From Megasphaera sp. NM10 (lineage in GTDB: Bacteria; Bacillota; Negativicutes; Veillonellales; Megasphaeraceae), in NCBI RefSeq assembly GCF_000417505.1, contig NZ_APHY01000022.1, forward strand, positions 34 through 64,033: a stretch of DNA of 64,000 nt. The letters run 5' to 3'. The translations under genes and the position numbers were made by a program. The notes under the pieces are model-generated. The model was not told where the DNA came from. It was given only the letters and a program-made list of their open reading frames with translations, and ran no database searches. The number at the start of each line of letters is the position of its first letter. The stretch's first letter is position 1. This document shows positions 17,599 to 27,397 of this stretch, in pieces.

Positions 17599-20079
17599 TT
17601 ATTTTATGACGATGTTGATGATTTTCTTCGGTACGACGATGAATTTGACTACTTTCTTATCGCCGATGAATTCCTGGATGTGCGGTAAAGCCAGGACTTT
17701 TTCCTGCAAGGCATCTTTGTCGATGTCGACGGCTACGGTCAGGCGGTCGCGTACTTTGCCGTTGATCTGGACAGGCAGTTCGATTTCATCGACGACGAGA
17801 GCCGATTTGTCGACTTCCGGCCAATCCTGGGCATGGACGCTGCCTTCAAAGCCGCATTTCTGCCAGAGTTCTTCCGTAATATGCGGTGTGAAGGGAGCCA
17901 GGAGCTTGAGCAGGTTCTTGTTGGCTTCCAGGGCAACGGCCTTGTGGATGGTCTTGTTAGCGCCGACATAGCCATGCATGGCGTTAACATATTCCATGAT
18001 CGAGCTGACAGCCGTATTGAGGCCGTAGTTGCCGTCTGTGCCGCGGACGTCTTCTGTGACCTTGGCAATGGCTTTGAATTCCTGGAAACGCAGTTCTTTT
18101 TCGGCTTCCGTATAGTCCGTCCCTTCAAGGCCGTCTTTGACCAAGTCCTGGAACTGATGGACAATGCGCCATACGCGGTTGAGGAAGCGGTAAGAGCCTT
18201 CGACGCCCTGGTCAGACCAGGCCAGGTCGCGTTCGGGCGGAGCCGCGAAGAGGATGAACAGGCGGGCCGTATCGGCGCCGTATTTGGCGATGATTTCTTC
18301 CGGCGATACGATGTTGCCCTTGGACTTACTCATCTTGCTGCCGTCGAGGAGGACCATGCCCTGTGTCAGCAGGCGTTCGAAAGGTTCGACATTGTTGACC
18401 AGGCCGGCGTCATAGAAGACCTTCATGAAGAAACGGGAATACATGAGGTGCAGGATGGCGTGTTCGATGCCGCCGATATACTGGTCGACGTTCATCCAAT
18501 GGTTGGCTTTCTTCGGATCCCAGGCTTTTTCATCATTGCGGGCATCGGTATAGCGGAGATAGTACCACGACGAGCAGACGAAGGTATCGATGGTATCCGT
18601 TTCACGCGTAGCCGGGCCGCCGCATTTCGGGCACGTGCAGTGGACGAAGTGTTCGCTCGTAGCCAGCGGCGATACGGCGCCAGCCGTGAACTTGACGTCT
18701 TCCGGCAGCTTGACCGGCAGCTGGTCTTCCGGTACAAGCTGTTCGCCGCATTTCGGGCAGTAGATGATAGGGATAGGAGCGCCCCAATAGCGCTGACGGG
18801 AAATGAGCCAGTCGCGCAGGCGATAGTTGACGCGGCGTTTCCCCAGTCCTTTTTCTTCCATGTAGTCGATGATGGCTTTCATGGCTTTATGCATTTCCAT
18901 GCCCGTGAAAGGACCGGCATTGACCAGGACGCCGTCCTTGTCTTCATAGGCATGGTCCATTTCTTCCAGCTTCAGTTCGTGGTCTTTCGGCTGCAAAGTG
19001 ATGATCTTCGGGATGTTGTATTTCGTAGCGAACATCCAGTCACGCTGGTCACCCGTCGGTACGCCCATGACGGCGCCGGTACCATAATCGTAGAGGACGT
19101 AGTTGGTGATCCAAATCTGGACGCTCTTGCCCGTCAGCGGATGGACGCAGTCGATGCCGGTATACATGCCGACTTTTTCCGATTCCGTGCTCGTCCGTTC
19201 GATATCGCTGGTATTGCGTACTTTTTCGCAGAATGCTTCCAGTTCGGCTTTCTTGGGATTGTTTTCCAAAATCTTGTGGACCAGCGGATGTTCCGGCGGC
19301 AGGACGACGAAAGTGACACCGTAAATCGTGTCAGGACGCGTCGTGTAGACGGCGACTTTTTCCTTCAGGCTGGGAATGTCGAAGCTGAATTCCAAGCCTT
19401 CGCTGCGGCCGATCCAGTTCTTCTGCATGGTCTTGACGCGTTCCGGCCAGCCCGGCAGGAGTTTCAGATCGTCGAGCAGGCGGTCTGCGTAGTCGGTGAT
19501 TTTGAAGAACCACTGTTTCAAGTCCTTTTTGACGACCGGTGTGTCGCAGCGCCAGCATTTGCCTTCGATGACCTGTTCGTTGGCCAATACGGTGTTGCAT
19601 TTTTCGCACCAGTTGACTTTAGCTTCTTTGCGGTAAGCCAGGCCGCGTTTGTAGAGCAGTTCAAAGATCCACTGCGTCCATTTATAGTATTTTTCGTGGC
19701 ACGTAGCGACTTCGCGGTCCCAGTCATACGACAGGCCCAGGGCTTTCTGCTGGCGTGTCATGTTTTCAATATTGCTGTATGTCCATTCTGCAGGCGGGAT
19801 ATTGTGTTTGATAGCTGCGTTTTCTGCAGGCATACCGAAAGCATCATAGCCCATAGGATGCAAGACGTTATAGCCGCTCATGCGGCGATAACGGGCAATG
19901 ACGTCACCAATCGTGTAATTGCGGACATGACCCATGTGCAGGTTACCCGACGGATACGGGAACATTTCCAATACGTAGTACGGCGGCTTGCCGTTGTCTT
20001 CGGTGCAGCAGTCGCATTTACTTTCTTCCCATACGTGCTGCCATTTCTTTTCTATTTCCTGTGGAATATACTTTTCCAA
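17599..20079 (-). CDS. leuS: Leucyl-tRNA synthetase
   Basis: LeuS charges tRNA-Leu and edits mischarged products. The 826-residue class I enzyme shows the HIGH variant HMGHVRNYTIGD (about residue 48), a zinc-ribbon insertion with paired CxxC motifs (CEKCNTVL, KCWRCDT), the CP1 editing domain (TTRPDTIYGVTFVVLPPEHP), and KMSKSKGN (about 577). It starts from an ATG after GGAGGC. It has its own promoter, whose -35 overlaps the end of the upstream GH18 gene. No T-box is present in the short leader. Confidence 0.97.
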   Translation of the reverse strand: MEKYIPQEIEKKWQHVWEESKCDCCTEDNGKPPYYVLEMFPYPSGNLHMGHVRNYTIGDVIARYRRMSGYNVLHPMGYDAFGMPAENAAIKHNIPPAEWTYSNIENMTRQQKALGLSYDWDREVATCHEKYYKWTQWIFELLYKRGLAYRKEAKVNWCEKCNTVLANEQVIEGKCWRCDTPVVKKDLKQWFFKITDYADRLLDDLKLLPGWPERVKTMQKNWIGRSEGLEFSFDIPSLKEKVAVYTTRPDTIYGVTFVVLPPEHPLVHKILENNPKKAELEAFCEKVRNTSDIERTSTESEKVGMYTGIDCVHPLTGKSVQIWITNYVLYDYGTGAVMGVPTGDQRDWMFATKYNIPKIITLQPKDHELKLEEMDHAYEDKDGVLVNAGPFTGMEMHKAMKAIIDYMEEKGLGKRRVNYRLRDWLISRQRYWGAPIPIIYCPKCGEQLVPEDQLPVKLPEDVKFTAGAVSPLATSEHFVHCTCPKCGGPATRETDTIDTFVCSSWYYLRYTDARNDEKAWDPKKANHWMNVDQYIGGIEHAILHLMYSRFFMKVFYDAGLVNNVEPFERLLTQGMVLLDGSKMSKSKGNIVSPEEIIAKYGADTARLFILFAAPPERDLAWSDQGVEGSYRFLNRVWRIVHQFQDLVKDGLEGTDYTEAEKELRFQEFKAIAKVTEDVRGTDGNYGLNTAVSSIMEYVNAMHGYVGANKTIHKAVALEANKNLLKLLAPFTPHITEELWQKCGFEGSVHAQDWPEVDKSALVVDEIELPVQINGKVRDRLTVAVDIDKDALQEKVLALPHIQEFIGDKKVVKFIVVPKKIINIVIK

Positions 20080-20146
20080 TTGTGAGAGCCTCCTATCCTG
20101 CCCCAGTCAAAATACAGACAGACTGTACTACAGCGTCTTGAGTATT

Positions 20147-20175
20147 ATTATAGTGGCAGGGCGTCGTCAAGTCAA
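20147..20175 (-). promoter_or_regulatory. leuS promoter
   Basis: TTGACT (20170-20175) and TATAAT (20147-20152) are 17 bp apart; the -35 box overlaps the stop region of the GH18 gene. Confidence 0.7.
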
Positions 20176-21921
20176 TTCATGTTTTGCAAAACGCTGCCAA
20201 AAATGTGCCGGTTCAAAGCCTTTGCGCCAGAAGGCAGCGCCGCCCAAACCATAGGTCTGGACCAGGCCGGCTTTGGCTTTCAGTGACTTTTCATCTTCAA
20301 ACCAGATCTTGACGGTCCCCGTCGTCAGCGGCAGTTCCAGATAATAGAGCTGCAGATCATCGTTCCAGACGACATAGTCCTTATAGGCCTTGAGGATGTC
20401 TTCGCTGTCGGCCATGGTCAACGTGCGGACGAAGAGCTTGCCCTTGCCGCCGCTCTTGCGCGCCGGAGCCGTGGCTGCAGCTTTGGGTGCCGTCCTGATA
20501 CGACGCGGCAGGACACGGCGCTTATACGTTTCCCCATCGAGTTCGACAGGCATGATGACCGGCTGTTTGGCCCGACGGACATTTTCCTGTTCCGCCGTTA
20601 CGACCTGGACCAGCATCGGCCCAGCCGCTTCTTCAGCTGCTTCTTCTCTGGCCTCGCTGTATTTCACGCCCTTTGCCGGCGGTGCGCCGACGACAGCCGG
20701 CCAGTCGTGGATGTCTTTCGGCAAATCGCGGCCATCGCTGGATTCATACCACAAGCGCATGTACAACGGCATGCCCAGCAGGACTTTCGACGGCGGTACG
20801 AGATCGATCGTATTCTGTACAGCCCGTTCGACCCAGGGATAGGAAGCGACAGGGCCGGCTGTCGTGCTGGCCCGGCCGAACTGGTCATAGGCCATGACCA
20901 TGAGGTAGTCGAGATGCGGAGCCAGGGCCGCCCGGTCATAGACCAGGGACCAGTTGGGGCTGTCCGAGACGGGCGTGACATCCATGGAAAGCTGGATACC
21001 ATAGGCATGGCAGGCCTGGGACAGTTTGGCCACAAAAACCGTCAGAGCATCTTTATCGCTGTAATTGACGTTTTCAAAGTCGATGTTATAGCCTTTGAAA
21101 TCATATAATAAGGCATAGCCGACGAGCTGGCGGACCATCGTGTCCTGGAGACGGCTGTTGCTCAGGACCTGATGGGTCAGTTTGGGGTTGAAATTGTTGT
21201 CGATCAAAGGCCACATAACGTATCCCTTGCTGGTATACGTCGAAGCCAGCATATCGAAGTCGGGATTGCGCAGTTCGACGCCGCTTTCCGTCAGGCGGAA
21301 AGCACAGGGCGACATGACGGGCTGACGGGTCTGCAAAGACGGCAGGCTGGCGTCTTCCTTCATGACAGGGTCCCAAAAGAGGACGGTCCCCATCTTCCCT
21401 TCCTTAGCCGCTGCCGGTACTGCGTCCTGTACCTGGCGGAGTTCCGGTACCGTATGGACGGGCTGGGATGGCGGCAGGAGTTCGTTCTTTTCTGTCGTCC
21501 CGTTGCCCAGGACGTAGCTGATGCCCAGGGGACGGCGGACATGGCGGATATTGATGGTCCGGCCGCCGCTGACTGCTCGTCCTGGCAGAGTCAGCTGGAC
21601 GTTTTCGTTCTGCCAGGCCGTCGAGCCGTTCTGGGCCTTCGGCAGGCGGAACCAGTAGGTCCCCTTGGCGTGGTCGGCTTCACGGATGCCGTATTGTTCC
21701 AGCGCCTTGTCAGAGACGAGCCAGCGCCCCTGGTCTTCGACGATTTCCAGGTCTTTGATGGCTTCATCAGGGATAGGATTGGCTACGGTAGATACACTGA
21801 AGGCCGGGTCCGACGCCTTGGCGCTGTCCGCAGCCGGCCCATTGGCCCAGGAAACAGCACTCAGGGACAGACAGATCAAGGCGGCCAGACAGGACGTCCG
21901 CATAACATGGTTGTATTTCAT
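20167..21921 (-). CDS. Secreted GH18-family (YaaH-like) glycoside hydrolase
   Basis: The product of about 584 residues has a signal peptide (LAALICLSLSAVSWANG). A GH18 barrel covers roughly residues 175-530. The catalytic strand reads YDFKGYNIDFENV, the YaaH/SleL form of the DxxDxDxE motif with Glu as the acid. Nearby are MSPCAFRLTESG, YVMWPLIDN and LMVMAYDQFG. Such enzymes cut peptidoglycan N-acetylglucosaminyl bonds; here a cell-wall role outside sporulation is likely. An Ala/Lys/Arg-rich insert (about 420-480) interrupts the C-terminal part. Residues 45-160 match no family I recognise. ATGs lie at 21927 and 21921; the second is better spaced from GAGGAG. Confidence 0.8.
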   Translation of the reverse strand: MKYNHVMRTSCLAALICLSLSAVSWANGPAADSAKASDPAFSVSTVANPIPDEAIKDLEIVEDQGRWLVSDKALEQYGIREADHAKGTYWFRLPKAQNGSTAWQNENVQLTLPGRAVSGGRTINIRHVRRPLGISYVLGNGTTEKNELLPPSQPVHTVPELRQVQDAVPAAAKEGKMGTVLFWDPVMKEDASLPSLQTRQPVMSPCAFRLTESGVELRNPDFDMLASTYTSKGYVMWPLIDNNFNPKLTHQVLSNSRLQDTMVRQLVGYALLYDFKGYNIDFENVNYSDKDALTVFVAKLSQACHAYGIQLSMDVTPVSDSPNWSLVYDRAALAPHLDYLMVMAYDQFGRASTTAGPVASYPWVERAVQNTIDLVPPSKVLLGMPLYMRLWYESSDGRDLPKDIHDWPAVVGAPPAKGVKYSEAREEAAEEAAGPMLVQVVTAEQENVRRAKQPVIMPVELDGETYKRRVLPRRIRTAPKAAATAPARKSGGKGKLFVRTLTMADSEDILKAYKDYVVWNDDLQLYYLELPLTTGTVKIWFEDEKSLKAKAGLVQTYGLGGAAFWRKGFEPAHFWQRFAKHELT

Positions 21922-22046
21922 CGTCATTTGCTCCTCACGGGGATTGGAAAAAAGTCCTCAATCCTGTATAATTCTATGGTAACCGTGAACCTTTTCATGT
22001 TCCGTTCACATTGTTTCATTATACCACAACAAAGGGGTGTTTTATA

Positions 22047-22834
22047 TTGCATCAATATCTATTTTTTATCGGTTCCTTCCCGATCCGGGCCTATGGGCTG
22101 TTATTCATGCTGGGTATCGTTTCTGCCGGCATTACGGCTTACTATATCATGAAACGCGACGGCCGGGGCTGGCACGTCCACATCTTTGACTTCACCATGT
22201 ACTGCGGCCTGTCGGGCATCGTCGGCGGCCGTCTATGGGACGTCTTCTTCTTCGACTGGGCCTATTATCACAACCATCTGACGGAAATCCCCTACGTCTG
22301 GCAGGGCGGCATGGCTATCCAGGGCGGCCTGCTCTTCGGCGCCGTAGCCGGCATCCTGTACACGAAGTACCATCACATCGACACCTGGGCCTTTGCCGAC
22401 CTCCTGGCACCGTCCATCATCCTGGGCCAATCCATCGGGCGCATGGCCAACCTCATGAACGGCGACGCCTTCGGCCATCCCACAGGCGGTGACTTCGGCA
22501 TCGTCTATCCCGACACGACCCTGGCCTATCACACGTATGGCAATCAGCCTTGTGGCCGGCCGAAGTCTGGGAAGGTCAGATCGACGTCCTGGTCTTCGTC
22601 GCGCTGCTCCTCTACAGCTGCTTCCCCCACAAGAAGGGCCAGGTATTTTGCCTGTACGTCATGCTCTACGCCGTCGAACGCTTCTTCCTGGAATTCCTCC
22701 GTGGCGACTACGTCAACCTGACGCTGGGCCTGAAATCGGCCCAGATGACCAGCATCATCGCCTTCGCCATCGCCCTCATCGCCTTCATCCTCATCCAGTG
22801 GAAAGGCAGCGTGGATGAAAAAGTCAGTGGCTAG
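22047..22834 (+). CDS. lgt: Prolipoprotein diacylglyceryl transferase (frameshifted)
   Basis: Lgt transfers diacylglycerol from phosphatidylglycerol to the lipobox Cys of prolipoproteins in the inner membrane. Signature segments are FPIRAYGLLFMLGI, the Lgt motif QSIGRMANLMNGDAFGHPT (about residue 130), and C-terminal membrane helices. The frame breaks at about 22549 after HTYGNQP and resumes as LWPAEVWEGQIDVL; adding one C (CCC TTG) gives 262 residues. I chose the TTG at 22047, which follows AAAGGGG and matches the usual N-terminus; an ATG at 22011 has no site. It is divergent from the GH18 gene. Confidence 0.92.
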
Positions 22835-23114
22835 TGGTTCGTGGCTCGCAGCCTGCAGGCCGCAAGCACCGCATGGGCCGTCCTAAAAGCCTTTCCAGCC
22901 CGTCAGGGGCCGACCCACGGAAGGCGCAGGACGGTTGCTGGAACGGACAGCAGAGGCTGGCGGCCCGCCTGAATCTCTGTACACGAAAAAGAGGCTGTTG
23001 CATTAAGCAAAAACATGTGCTTAATGCAACAGCCTCTTTTGATTTATGGGATTCCCACAAGCGGGACGCCCTCTGGGCGTCCCCTACGAGCCGCTAGCAG
23101 CTAACTGCTAGCGG
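22826..23114. repeat. Composite intergenic repeat region between lgt and sufU
   Basis: After the lgt stop come heptamer units (GTGGCTAGTGGTTCGTGGC), a GC-rich stretch without a clear reading frame, a long terminator (22986-23040), a half MITE-like end (GGGCGTCCCCTAC, up to 23087) and a palindromic unit (AGCCGCTAGCAGC and GCTAGCGGCT) touching the sufU stop. Confidence 0.5.
22986..23040. terminator. Bidirectional terminator, lgt / suf operon
   Basis: A perfect 19-bp stem (GAGGCTGTTGCATTAAGCA with its complement) and an 8-base loop, with A5 before and T4 after, can serve both converging transcripts. Confidence 0.85.
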
Positions 23115-23552
23115 CTACTTTTCTTCCCGTTCCAGGGCATCTTTCAGGGTATGCCATGCCAGGACGGCGCATTTGACGCGGGCCGGCATGTTGGAGATAT
23201 TCTTCAGGGCGATGGCGTCTTCCAGTTCTTCCAACTGGTCATCGTCGGTGACTTCCCGTTTGATCATATCCAGGAAGAGGTCGACCAGGCGCAGGGCTTC
23301 TTTGACGGTCTTGCCTTTGATGAGGTCGATCATGATGTCCGCTGAAGCCTGGCTGATGGCACAGCCGTGGCCCGTATAGGCAGCGTCTTTGATGACGCCG
23401 TCCTGGATGTCGGCCTGGAGGGTGATGTCGTCACCGCAGCTCGGGTTGTGGCCGTGTTCGCTGAGGTTGGCATCTTCCAGGGGATGTTTATTTTCCTGAC
23501 ACTGATTGTGTTCCAAGATGATGTCGGAATACAATTCGTTCATATTTTCCAT
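23115..23552 (-). CDS. sufU: Fe-S cluster assembly scaffold SufU
   Basis: This 145-residue SufU/IscU-fold protein has the three conserved cysteines in HNPSCGDDITL, GHGCAISQAS and VKCAVLAWHTL, with the Asp after the first Cys. In Firmicutes SufU binds zinc and accepts persulfide sulfur from SufS. It starts 14 bases after the sufS stop and is the last gene of sufCBDSU. Confidence 0.94.
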   Translation of the reverse strand: MENMNELYSDIILEHNQCQENKHPLEDANLSEHGHNPSCGDDITLQADIQDGVIKDAAYTGHGCAISQASADIMIDLIKGKTVKEALRLVDLFLDMIKREVTDDDQLEELEDAIALKNISNMPARVKCAVLAWHTLKDALEREEK

Positions 23553-23566
23553 GACTTTCTATCTCC

Positions 23567-24787
23567 TTAATCTTTAAAGCCCATCTGTTTGCGGACGAGG
23601 GGCAGTTTTTCCAGGAAGTAGTCGACTTCTTCCAGGGTATTGTAGATATAGAAGCTGGCGCGGTTCGAGGCTTCTACGCCCAAGTGAGCGCCTAAAGGCT
23701 GTGCGCAGTGGTGGCCCGAACGGATGGCGATGCCGAAGCTGTCCAGAATGGTCGCTGCGTCATGGGGATGGACGCCGTCGATGGTGAAGGTAATGACGCC
23801 GGTTTTTTCAGCCGGGTCGGTACTGCCGATGATGTGGATATGAGGGATTTTCTTCATCCCTTCCAGGCAGTGGCGGGTCAGTTCTTCTTCATGGGCTTCG
23901 ATGTTGTCCATGCCCAGGTCTTGCAAATAGTCGATGGCAGCGTGCAGAGCAACGGCACCTTCGACGTTCTGGGAACCGGCTTCGAATTTGAAGGGCAGTT
24001 CGTTAAAGGTCGTCGACTGTTCCTTGACATATTCGATCATGTCGCCGCCGAGGAGGAACGGTTCCATGCCTTCCAGGATGGCTTTCTTGCCGTAAAGGAC
24101 GCCCGTGCTGGCAGAACCGCACATCTTGTGGCCCGAGAAGGCGAAGAAGTCGCAGTCCATATCCTGGACGTCGGTCTTCATGTGCGGTGTCGACTGAGCA
24201 CCGTCGACGATGGCGATGGCTCCGACGGAATGGGCTTTGGCGACGATTTCCTTGACCGGGCGCTTCATGCCGAAGACGTTGCTGACAGCGGCAAAGGCGA
24301 CGATTTTCGTCTTGTCGTCGATTTTAGCCAGGTCTTCTTCTGTGAAGTGGCCTTCTTCGTCGAGGTACATATAATCGAGTACGGCGCCGGTCTTCTGGCA
24401 GACGCGCTGCCACGTGACCAGGTCGGAATGGTGTTCCGAAATGGGGATGACGATCTTGTCGCCTTTCTTCAGGCGCGGTTCTGCATAGCTGCGAGCTACG
24501 AGGTTCAGCGCTTCCGTCGTATTGCGGACGAAGATGACTTCTTCCGTCGAAGCGGCGTTGATGAATTTGCGGACTGCTTCGCGGGCTTCGTCGTACAATT
24601 CACCGGCTTCGATGCTGAGGACGTGGGCACCGCGATGGGGATTGCCGTTGTGGTGTTCCAAGAGGTCTACGATGGCGTGGATGACCTGGTACGGTTTCTG
24701 CGTCGTCGCAGCGTTATCAAAGTAAACGATCTGATGTCTATTATGGGCTTTAGTCAAGATGGGGAAATCTTTGCGTACATTTAGCAT
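23567..24787 (-). CDS. sufS: Cysteine desulfurase SufS
   Basis: This PLP enzyme strips sulfur from L-cysteine for Fe-S assembly. Seen here: the PLP lysine in FSGHKMCGSASTGVLYG (about residue 225), the Asp in AIVDGAQSTPH, and the persulfide-forming Cys in RSGHHCAQPLG (about 360). The ATG at 24787 (MLNVRKDFPIL) has AAAGGTG upstream and gives 406 residues; an in-frame GTG at 24796 is less likely. It overlaps the sufD end by 38 bases, which suggests translational coupling. Confidence 0.95.
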   Translation of the reverse strand: MLNVRKDFPILTKAHNRHQIVYFDNAATTQKPYQVIHAIVDLLEHHNGNPHRGAHVLSIEAGELYDEAREAVRKFINAASTEEVIFVRNTTEALNLVARSYAEPRLKKGDKIVIPISEHHSDLVTWQRVCQKTGAVLDYMYLDEEGHFTEEDLAKIDDKTKIVAFAAVSNVFGMKRPVKEIVAKAHSVGAIAIVDGAQSTPHMKTDVQDMDCDFFAFSGHKMCGSASTGVLYGKKAILEGMEPFLLGGDMIEYVKEQSTTFNELPFKFEAGSQNVEGAVALHAAIDYLQDLGMDNIEAHEEELTRHCLEGMKKIPHIHIIGSTDPAEKTGVITFTIDGVHPHDAATILDSFGIAIRSGHHCAQPLGAHLGVEASNRASFYIYNTLEEVDYFLEKLPLVRKQMGFKD

Positions 24788-25886
24788 GGCAATCACCTTT
24801 CTTGCGGCAGAACTGCATCTTTTCGCGTACAGCCTGGAGCGCTTTATTTTCTAAATCTTTATCACCCAGGGCGTCGATGACCGGGCGGATATTCGATTCG
24901 ACGATGATTAGCTGGGCGCCGGTTTCATTAAAGCCGCGGCTCATGAGGTAGAAGAGCTTGTCCTTATCGATCTGGCCGGCACTGGAAGCATGGTTCCCGA
25001 CGACGTCGTCTTCTTTGCAGAGGAGGAGCGGTACGGAAATGGAATGGACCTTCGGGCTGAGCAGGATGCACGTATCCGATTCGGAACCGACGGCTTTCTT
25101 GCCGCCGCGGAGGAAGTCGATAGTACCGCGGAAGAACTTCTTCGACGTATCGAGGAGGGCGCCTGTCGTCAAGATGTCCGTATTGGTCTTGACGCCCTGT
25201 GTGGGAACCCAGTAAGAGAAGTCGACGACCTGGTCGTCATGGCCGAGGTACATGGCCTGGCTGTTGAAATTGCTTTCATCGTGCATGAGGTCTGTCTTGT
25301 AATAGACGATAGCTGCCTTGCCGCCCAGTTCGGCACTGACGTAGTCGATCGTACTTTCTTTGCCGGCATCGCCGTAGCGGTGTTCGACGTGGCGGACGTT
25401 TTCGCCGTTGAGCTGGACCTTGCTGACTTTGACGTGAGCCCCTTCGCCGGTCTTGACGTAAGTGAGGAAGTTGACTGAGCCGTCATCGGCACTGCCGTCA
25501 AATTCCAGGTAGACCGTCAAATCGCTGTGGGCAGCGGCTTCGATTTTGAGCTGAGCCGTGAGCTGAGGCATCGCTTCGCTGAGGCTGTATTTCAAATGGA
25601 CCGACCCTTTCTGGTTTTCGCCGACGCTGACGGCGCAGCCAGAATTGGCCTGGTTCAGTGCTTTTTGGAGTTCTTCCGCATTGGAACCCTGGAAATCGCC
25701 GAGGCCCGGCATCTGATTGCCTTCATAGAAGATCACCGCTGCGTCGCCGTCGTGGCGTTCTTCCGGCGTATAAGCCGGAGCAGCCTGGGCTTTCAAGGGG
25801 TCCAATTCCAGGTGATTGACCTTCATCCAGCGGAAGGTCGGGCGCGGGAGTTGGTTGTACTGGATTTTTTCTGTCTTTACTGCCAT
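24750..25886 (-). CDS. sufD: Fe-S cluster assembly protein SufD
   Basis: SufD is a paralogue of SufB and part of the SufBC2D scaffold. The 378-residue product has the beta-helix core and the C-terminal SufBD signature (KDKLFYLMSRGFNETGAQLIIV). The final 20 residues, with CRKKGDCHAKC, run through the sufS ribosome site and start, an unusual tail. A frameshift near the end could explain it but cannot be shown from this sequence alone. Confidence 0.92.
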   Translation of the reverse strand: MAVKTEKIQYNQLPRPTFRWMKVNHLELDPLKAQAAPAYTPEERHDGDAAVIFYEGNQMPGLGDFQGSNAEELQKALNQANSGCAVSVGENQKGSVHLKYSLSEAMPQLTAQLKIEAAAHSDLTVYLEFDGSADDGSVNFLTYVKTGEGAHVKVSKVQLNGENVRHVEHRYGDAGKESTIDYVSAELGGKAAIVYYKTDLMHDESNFNSQAMYLGHDDQVVDFSYWVPTQGVKTNTDILTTGALLDTSKKFFRGTIDFLRGGKKAVGSESDTCILLSPKVHSISVPLLLCKEDDVVGNHASSAGQIDKDKLFYLMSRGFNETGAQLIIVESNIRPVIDALGDKDLENKALQAVREKMQFCRKKGDCHAKCTQRFPHLD

Positions 25887-25901
25887 GATGTTCCTCCTCC
25901 C

Positions 25902-27383
25902 CTATTTCAACGAACCTTTGAGTTCGAGATTGATCAGGTTATTCATTTCGACGGCATATTCCAAAGGCAGTGCCTTGGATACCGGTTCGACGAAGCCCCG
26001 GACGAGCATAGCCCGCGCTTCATCTTCGCTGAGGCCGCGGCTCATGAGGTAGAAGATAGCTTCGTCGGAAATACGGCCGATAGAAGCTTCGTGGCCGAGG
26101 TCGATGTTGTCGTTCTTGACGACGATAGCCGGGATCGTATCGGACTGCGACTGTTCGTCGAGCATGAGCGATTCGCAGCTGACGTTGGCCTTGGCGCCGT
26201 CAGCCGGCGGGTTGATGACGACACTGCCGCGATAGATGCAGACGCCGCCGCTCTTGCTGATGGATTTAGAATTGATGTTGCTCGTCGTGTTCGGTGCGTT
26301 GTGGACGACTTTCGAACCCGTATCGAGGTACTGGCCCTTGCCGGCAAAGGTGACGCCTGTGAATTCGCAGTGTGCGCCTTCGCCCTGGAGAATACTCATG
26401 GGGTAGAGGCACGACGTATGGGAACCGAAGGAGCCCGTGACCCAGTTGATGGTGCCGTTCTTGCCGACGATGGCCCGCTTTGTATTGAGGTTGTACATGT
26501 TCTTAGACCAGTTTTCGATGGTCGAATAGGTCAGGGATGCATCGTCGCCGATGAACAATTCGACGCAGCCTGCGTGGAGGTTGGCGATATTGTATTTCGG
26601 AGCCGAACAGCCTTCGATGAAGTGGACTTTCGCTCCCTTTTCGACGATGATCATCGTGTGTTCAAACTGGCCTGCGCCCGGCGCATTGAGGCGGAAATAA
26701 CTCTGCAGCGGGATGGAGACGTCGACACCGGCCGGGACGTAGACGAAGGAGCCACCGGACCAGACAGCACCGTGCAGGGCGGCGAACTTGTGGTCCGTCG
26801 GCGGGACGAGCTTCATGAAATGAGCCTTGACGATGTCTTCATATTTTTCCAGGGCCGTATCGAAGTCGGTATAGACGACGCCCTGCTGGACCAGTTCGTC
26901 CTGGATGCTGTGGTAGACGACTTCCGAGTCGTACTGGGCACCGACGCCGGCGAGGGACGTCTTTTCGGCTTCCGGGATACCCAGGCGGTCGAAGGTGTCT
27001 TTGATGTCATCGGGGACGTCGTTCCAGTCAGCTTTCATCTGAGCGTTCGGGCGGACATAAGTGACGATGTTGTCCATGTCGAGTTCGCTGATGTCCGGGC
27101 CCCAGTCGGGATATTCCATGTGGTTGAAGATATCCAGCGATTTGAGGCGGAAATCGAGCATCCACTTCGGTTCGTGTTTCTTTTCCGAAATTTCACGGAC
27201 GATGTCTTCCGTCAGGCCGGCATCGGTCTTATAGGAATAGGTAAAATCTTTCTTAAAGTTATACATGTTGCCGAAGTCGGCGAAGGTATCGATCTTCTGG
27301 CGTTCTTCAGCGATTTTTTCTTCTTTCTGTTCGACCAGTTTTTCTTTTTCCTGATCGACCAGCTTTTCTTTATTATCAGCCAT
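25902..27383 (-). CDS. sufB: Fe-S cluster assembly protein SufB
   Basis: SufB is the scaffold subunit on which nascent clusters form. The 493-residue length is typical. Motifs include SGGSFVYVPAGVDVSIPLQS, EHTMIIVEKGAKVHFIEGCS and the C-terminal ISDEAIFYLMSRGLSEDEAR. The N-terminus is unusually charged (about 30 residues rich in Lys/Glu). It starts after AGGAGG, 14 bases after sufC. Confidence 0.96.
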   Translation of the reverse strand: MADNKEKLVDQEKEKLVEQKEEKIAEERQKIDTFADFGNMYNFKKDFTYSYKTDAGLTEDIVREISEKKHEPKWMLDFRLKSLDIFNHMEYPDWGPDISELDMDNIVTYVRPNAQMKADWNDVPDDIKDTFDRLGIPEAEKTSLAGVGAQYDSEVVYHSIQDELVQQGVVYTDFDTALEKYEDIVKAHFMKLVPPTDHKFAALHGAVWSGGSFVYVPAGVDVSIPLQSYFRLNAPGAGQFEHTMIIVEKGAKVHFIEGCSAPKYNIANLHAGCVELFIGDDASLTYSTIENWSKNMYNLNTKRAIVGKNGTINWVTGSFGSHTSCLYPMSILQGEGAHCEFTGVTFAGKGQYLDTGSKVVHNAPNTTSNINSKSISKSGGVCIYRGSVVINPPADGAKANVSCESLMLDEQSQSDTIPAIVVKNDNIDLGHEASIGRISDEAIFYLMSRGLSEDEARAMLVRGFVEPVSKALPLEYAVEMNNLINLELKGSLK

Positions 27384-27397
27384 AGCTGTACCTCCTA

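Noticed and set aside
17833-20085. A 750-codon open frame on the plus strand opposite leuS, and similar long plus-strand frames opposite thrS, suf, uvr and nad genes
   Set aside because: They are antisense to well-supported genes, have no ribosome sites and read like reverse translations; GC-rich third positions leave few stops on the opposite strand.
20080-20166. A T-box leader before leuS
   Set aside because: The leader is under 60 nt and has no AGGGTGG-type sequence or terminator.
24750-24787. A frameshift at the sufD 3' end
   Set aside because: The tail is odd, but I cannot point to a conserved continuation in another frame, so it is noted only as an overlap.
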